From CAWBUW01 sp963792075 (GTDB lineage: Bacteria; Chloroflexota; Anaerolineae; Anaerolineales; UBA4823): DNA of 64,000 bases. The position numbers and the translations under genes are program-made. Where the stretch lies: NCBI GenBank assembly GCA_963792075.1, contig CAWBUW010000012.1, forward strand, positions 1,426,001 through 1,490,000. The letters run 5' to 3'. Of this stretch, positions 61,420 through 64,000 are shown in pieces; position 1 is the stretch's first letter, and every line of letters starts with the position of its first letter. The notes beneath the pieces are model-generated. The model made no database searches. It was not told the origin of the DNA and saw nothing but the letters and a program-made list of their open reading frames with translations.

Positions 61420-63057
61420 CTACTTAGCGCTGCTCACCTGGTATACCACTGAGTCCGCATCCCGGTACACTTCTACCAGCCCGGGATCTTTGGCGGCCGT
61501 TGCTAAAAACCCCTTGTGCTTTAAATCTGACACGAGGTAGTGCGCCCCAAAATCCTGCAGGATGGCTGTAGACGGGTGGTCTACTTTTCCTTGCGAGATC
61601 TCCACCCATGAATTGTACAGCTTGGTGTTATACAACTGCATGTAAGTGGGATCCAGCCCGATCAGGTAGGTATTGTGCGTGTTGTAGTAAAAGAGCCTGG
61701 GGAAGTCATCCCAATCGGTCTGAAACACACGCGCTCCTGCGGGTGTATTCGCCACCAGCCAGGCGGATGCGCCGGCGAAGGTCTCATAAGGCTTGGATTT
61801 TTGGAGGCTGGCTTGAGCGGCAGAAAATGTAGTCCAAACACCTGGGAGCAGCACGACGATGAGCGCCAGCGCGGGCAGCGTTTGCTGCCACCTGCCTTGC
61901 AGCCAGAGAGGAGTGTAGATGCGCAGCCTCTTGCGCGCGGATAGGCCTGCCGCGGCTGCGTTTCCTGCCTGCTCGCCGTTGAGCCTCTCCTGGAATACCG
62001 GCGTCCAGGCGAAGGCGGCAAAAACCAGCGCAAATGCCGGGAAGTACTCGATAAACCTGCGCGACTGGAAAAGCATCACGCCAAACAAACAGGCCAGGCA
62101 GAAGCTGAAAGCTGTCCGCAGATCCATGCGTTTACCGCTCAAACCCAGCGCCAACGCGCCGCTAACAAAGGCGACCAGGGAGAGGGCTGAATTTTTCAGG
62201 AGCTGCGTGGTTTCGTAGGGAAACCATTCATTCCCCACACTCACATCCGTTGTCCCGATCAGCTTGGGCAGGATGTGCTGGACTGCAAAGACGATATTGT
62301 AGGGGAAGTAGGGGTTGATGATCAATCCCAGGGCAGTGCCGATGCCGGTGTAGACCAGGGGACGCACATCCCAATGCCGGTCGATCAGCCCGGTCGCCAG
62401 GACATAAATTCCCGCCATGACCAGGAGCAGGGGGAAAGCATCATACAGCCATACATAACCGAAAGCCAGGAAGGCCAGGCGGGAATATTTCTGCCTCAGC
62501 AGCCAATCCAGGCCTAACATGAGTACAGCCAGGGAGAGCGACTGCGCCCGGGTGATGCTCATGCGGTAAATAAACGCTTCCGAAACGGCCACCAGCCCCA
62601 GTGCCCACAGCCAGGCGTAGGGGATGCGCTGGTTCTTGAATACCCTCCAGACGCAGAGAAAAGCCAGGCTGGCGAAGAACACCGCGGCCCATTTTGCCCC
62701 CAGGCGTAGATCGCCGAAGGTGAAAGGGGTCAGCGCGGCGTGGAAAAGAAAATGGTGATCGTAAAATTCGCGTGGGTTCAGGATAGAGAGCGGCAGCCAG
62801 GGGAAGGCGGGTCTCAGGCCCTCAGTCCGCATGATATAGGCCAGCTTGATATGGTAAAAGCCATCATTGTCAGGCAGATCGGGGCTGGAAAACTGGACCA
62901 GCGCCAGAAAAAGGACAAAGGTCGCCCAGAGCAGCAAGCCGGGCCAGGCGCTGCGCCAGATCGAGCGAGCGGTAACACGATCACCGTGCGTGTTTTGCAG
63001 CGAATTCCCCCAGAACTTGAACCGGGAAGGGAAGGGTTGGGCTTGTGTTTTTTCCAT
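61420..63057 (-). CDS. Polytopic membrane protein, GT39/GT83-like glycosyltransferase style
   Basis: A 545-residue protein with about eleven membrane helices and a C-terminal soluble domain (about 440-545). An early extracytoplasmic loop carries SSPDLPDNDGFYHIKLAYIM, with an acidic pair followed by His, as in polyprenyl-phosphate-sugar glycosyltransferases of the GT-C fold. Assignment to a family is tentative. The ATG at 63057 has AGGAG upstream; the longer in-frame start at 63135 would run through a hairpin and is unlikely. Confidence 0.75.
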   Translation of the reverse strand: MEKTQAQPFPSRFKFWGNSLQNTHGDRVTARSIWRSAWPGLLLWATFVLFLALVQFSSPDLPDNDGFYHIKLAYIMRTEGLRPAFPWLPLSILNPREFYDHHFLFHAALTPFTFGDLRLGAKWAAVFFASLAFLCVWRVFKNQRIPYAWLWALGLVAVSEAFIYRMSITRAQSLSLAVLMLGLDWLLRQKYSRLAFLAFGYVWLYDAFPLLLVMAGIYVLATGLIDRHWDVRPLVYTGIGTALGLIINPYFPYNIVFAVQHILPKLIGTTDVSVGNEWFPYETTQLLKNSALSLVAFVSGALALGLSGKRMDLRTAFSFCLACLFGVMLFQSRRFIEYFPAFALVFAAFAWTPVFQERLNGEQAGNAAAAGLSARKRLRIYTPLWLQGRWQQTLPALALIVVLLPGVWTTFSAAQASLQKSKPYETFAGASAWLVANTPAGARVFQTDWDDFPRLFYYNTHNTYLIGLDPTYMQLYNTKLYNSWVEISQGKVDHPSTAILQDFGAHYLVSDLKHKGFLATAAKDPGLVEVYRDADSVVYQVSSAK

Positions 63058-63080
63058 CCGAAATCTCCTGCGTAAGCCAG

Positions 63081-63117
63081 GCCCGAAGGGTCTTGAGAGA
63101 CCCTTCGGGCTTTTTTT
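63081..63117 (+). terminator. Intrinsic-terminator-like hairpin upstream of the membrane protein gene
   Basis: GCCCGAAGGGTCT (63081-63093) pairs with AGACCCTTCGGGC (63098-63110), loop TGAG, with seven Ts on the plus strand. No plus-strand gene precedes it. On the minus strand it lies between the DUF5667 gene and the membrane protein gene, where it has no U-run on its exit side. Confidence 0.7.
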
Positions 63118-63149
63118 GTTAGAGGTTGAACACAAAGAGGGGGTGCGAT

Positions 63150-64000
63150 CTAGCCAACGTCAATCCTGTAGTAGTAGATTGGGGCATAAAACCCATCGTG
63201 TTCTTCGTTTTCGTTGCCGCCATTGTCATCATTGCCATTGTCGTCGTTCATGTTGGCATTGCCGTTGTCGTCATTGCCGTTGTCGTCGTTGATGTTGGTA
63301 TTGCCGTTGTCATCATTGCCGTTGTCGTCGTTGATGTTGGTATTGCCGTTGTCATCATTGCTATTTTCGTCGTTGATGTTAGTATTGCCGTTGTCATCAT
63401 TGCCATTATCATCGTTGATGTTGGCATTGCCGTTGTCGTCATTGCCGTTATCGTCGTTCTCGTTGGCTTCGTTCTCGTTGTCATCATTGCCATTATCATC
63501 GTTGATGTTGGCATTGCCGTTGTCGTCGTTGCCATTGTCGTCGTTCTCGTTGGCTTCGTTTTCGTTACCCTCGTTCTCGTTGCCTTCGTTGCTGTTATCG
63601 TCCTCAAACAATTGAGAGGACGGCAGCTCCAGGCCGCTGGCGAGCTCGGTCGTATCGAGCGCACGAGTAATTTCGGCTTGCACGCTCTCAGGGGCGCTTG
63701 CTGCCATGACGCCCAGTACTTGTGCATAACGGGTCAGCGCGCTGGTGATTCCCAATGCGAGCTCGGAGGCTCGGGTTGGATCGCTCTTTGCGATCGTGTT
63801 CACTTCGATGAGCGCGCTGTGGATATCTGCTTCAAAAGCCAGGACGGCTTTGGCGACCTCGGAGTAACGCCCTTCTTCGATCAGCTTGGCGATCTCCTCC
63901 AGCCGCTGCTCTGCAAAGCCCATCTTCAATTCTGCCCGGTCGCCTGCGTCCTGGGCCAGGTTCAGGTGGGTCTGTTCGAGGGTGGTTTTGAGTGAGTAAA
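63150..64000 (-). CDS. DUF5667-domain protein with Asn/Asp/Gly repeat tail (5' end outside window)
   Basis: The coding frame enters from beyond the right edge. The visible N-terminal part (LAQDAGDRAELKMGFAEQRL, then EEIAKLIEEGRYSEVAKAVLAFEADI) is a helical DUF5667 domain, found in Chloroflexota and Actinomycetota secreted or membrane proteins of unknown function. After SGLELPSSQLFEDD comes a tail of about 120 residues built from NDDNGN, NANIND, NTNIND and NENEANE units, ending in EEHDGFYAPIYYYRIDVG. The acidic Asn/Asp/Gly units resemble Ca2+-binding loops. The plus strand is also open here, but only as a shadow of the repeat. Confidence 0.85.
   Translation of the reverse strand, partial: YSLKTTLEQTHLNLAQDAGDRAELKMGFAEQRLEEIAKLIEEGRYSEVAKAVLAFEADIHSALIEVNTIAKSDPTRASELALGITSALTRYAQVLGVMAASAPESVQAEITRALDTTELASGLELPSSQLFEDDNSNEGNENEGNENEANENDDNGNDDNGNANINDDNGNDDNENEANENDDNGNDDNGNANINDDNGNDDNGNTNINDENSNDDNGNTNINDDNGNDDNGNTNINDDNGNDDNGNANMNDDNGNDDNGGNENEEHDGFYAPIYYYRIDVG
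63220..63600 (-). repeat. Tandem DNA repeat encoding NDDNGN units
   Basis: A minisatellite-like stretch of repeated trinucleotide-phased units (GTTGTCATCATTGCC and variants on the plus strand, with a larger period of about 42 bases: CGTTGATGTTGGTATTGCCG recurring). All variation keeps the reading frame. Slippage would change tail length without breaking the frame. Confidence 0.85.

Noticed and set aside
63220..63600. Tandem repeats suggesting a CRISPR array
   Set aside because: Units are contiguous, trinucleotide-phased and lie within a coding frame; there are no unique spacers of constant length.
63126..63995. Plus-strand open frame encoding a Val/Ile/Ala-rich repetitive protein
   Set aside because: It is the complement of the NDDNGN repeat. 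The minus-strand frame has a recognisable DUF5667 domain and enters from outside the window; the plus frame has no domain.

Overview
The window looks like a chromosomal segment from a Chloroflexota bacterium, most likely Anaerolineae. This is inferred from content, not from a marker gene. The pointers are very large PAS/GAF signalling proteins, lipoproteins with Thr/Pro-rich linkers (PPTQVPPTE-type), a DUF5667 protein, LysM/CAP and aqualysin-like secreted proteins, and sugar ABC systems without their own ATPase. No rRNA, tRNA, CRISPR array, transposase or prophage gene was seen.

Layout. 1-7.05 kb (+): two overlapping giant sensors, a HAMP/GAF protein cut by the left edge and a REC-PAS-GAF-HD-GYP protein. 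7.05-19.6 kb (-): a xylan/xylose locus in the order lacI, binding protein, two permeases, GH43, nitrilase-like, xylA, GH3, xylB. Four of these genes carry single-base insertions. 20-22.7 kb: small proteins, a methyltransferase and a lipoprotein. 22.9-28.1 kb: a PAS/GAF histidine kinase with two NarL-type regulators and two small stress-type membrane proteins. 28.4-30.8 kb (+): a BNR-repeat protein, a MoaD-like protein ending in Gly-Gly, and a GNAT. 30.7-38.4 kb (-): a NarL regulator and kinase, then a degenerate kinase (His to Tyr), a lone receiver domain, a membrane protein, a serine hydrolase, an M28 peptidase and a methyltransferase. 38.46-41.7 kb (+): a magnesium locus with a promoter, an M-box riboswitch, two terminators, a soluble MgtE_N/CBS protein and a divergent Nramp transporter. 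41.7-47.3 kb: DUF421, a Lon-like protease, DinB, an Fe-S membrane protein and a membrane protein. 47.3-57.3 kb: a sugar-acid/pentose-phosphate locus read both ways from one operator. SDR, LarA-like, gnd, tkt and tal lie on the minus strand; a PfkB kinase, pgi and a glgA scrap lie on the plus strand. 57.4-64 kb: secreted subtilase, CAP/LysM protein, lipoprotein hydrolase, a polytopic membrane protein and a DUF5667 protein with an Asn/Asp repeat tail.

Two units stand out. (1) The magnesium locus pairs an M-box with an MgtE sensor that has no membrane domain and with an Nramp protein whose metal motifs are DAGG and TPW instead of DPGN and MPH. This suggests a two-part Mg2+ importer. (2) The LarA-like protein keeps all nickel-pincer residues and lies between a mannonate-type SDR and 6-phosphogluconate dehydrogenase, opposite a PfkB kinase. 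This suggests a dehydratase-free route from mannonate to gluconate to 6-phosphogluconate into the pentose-phosphate pathway.

Intergenic spaces are unusually rich in long, near-perfect inverted repeats (one has 42-bp arms). Some lie between divergent genes, where a terminator role is unlikely. A 41-bp element is present twice in inverted orientation.
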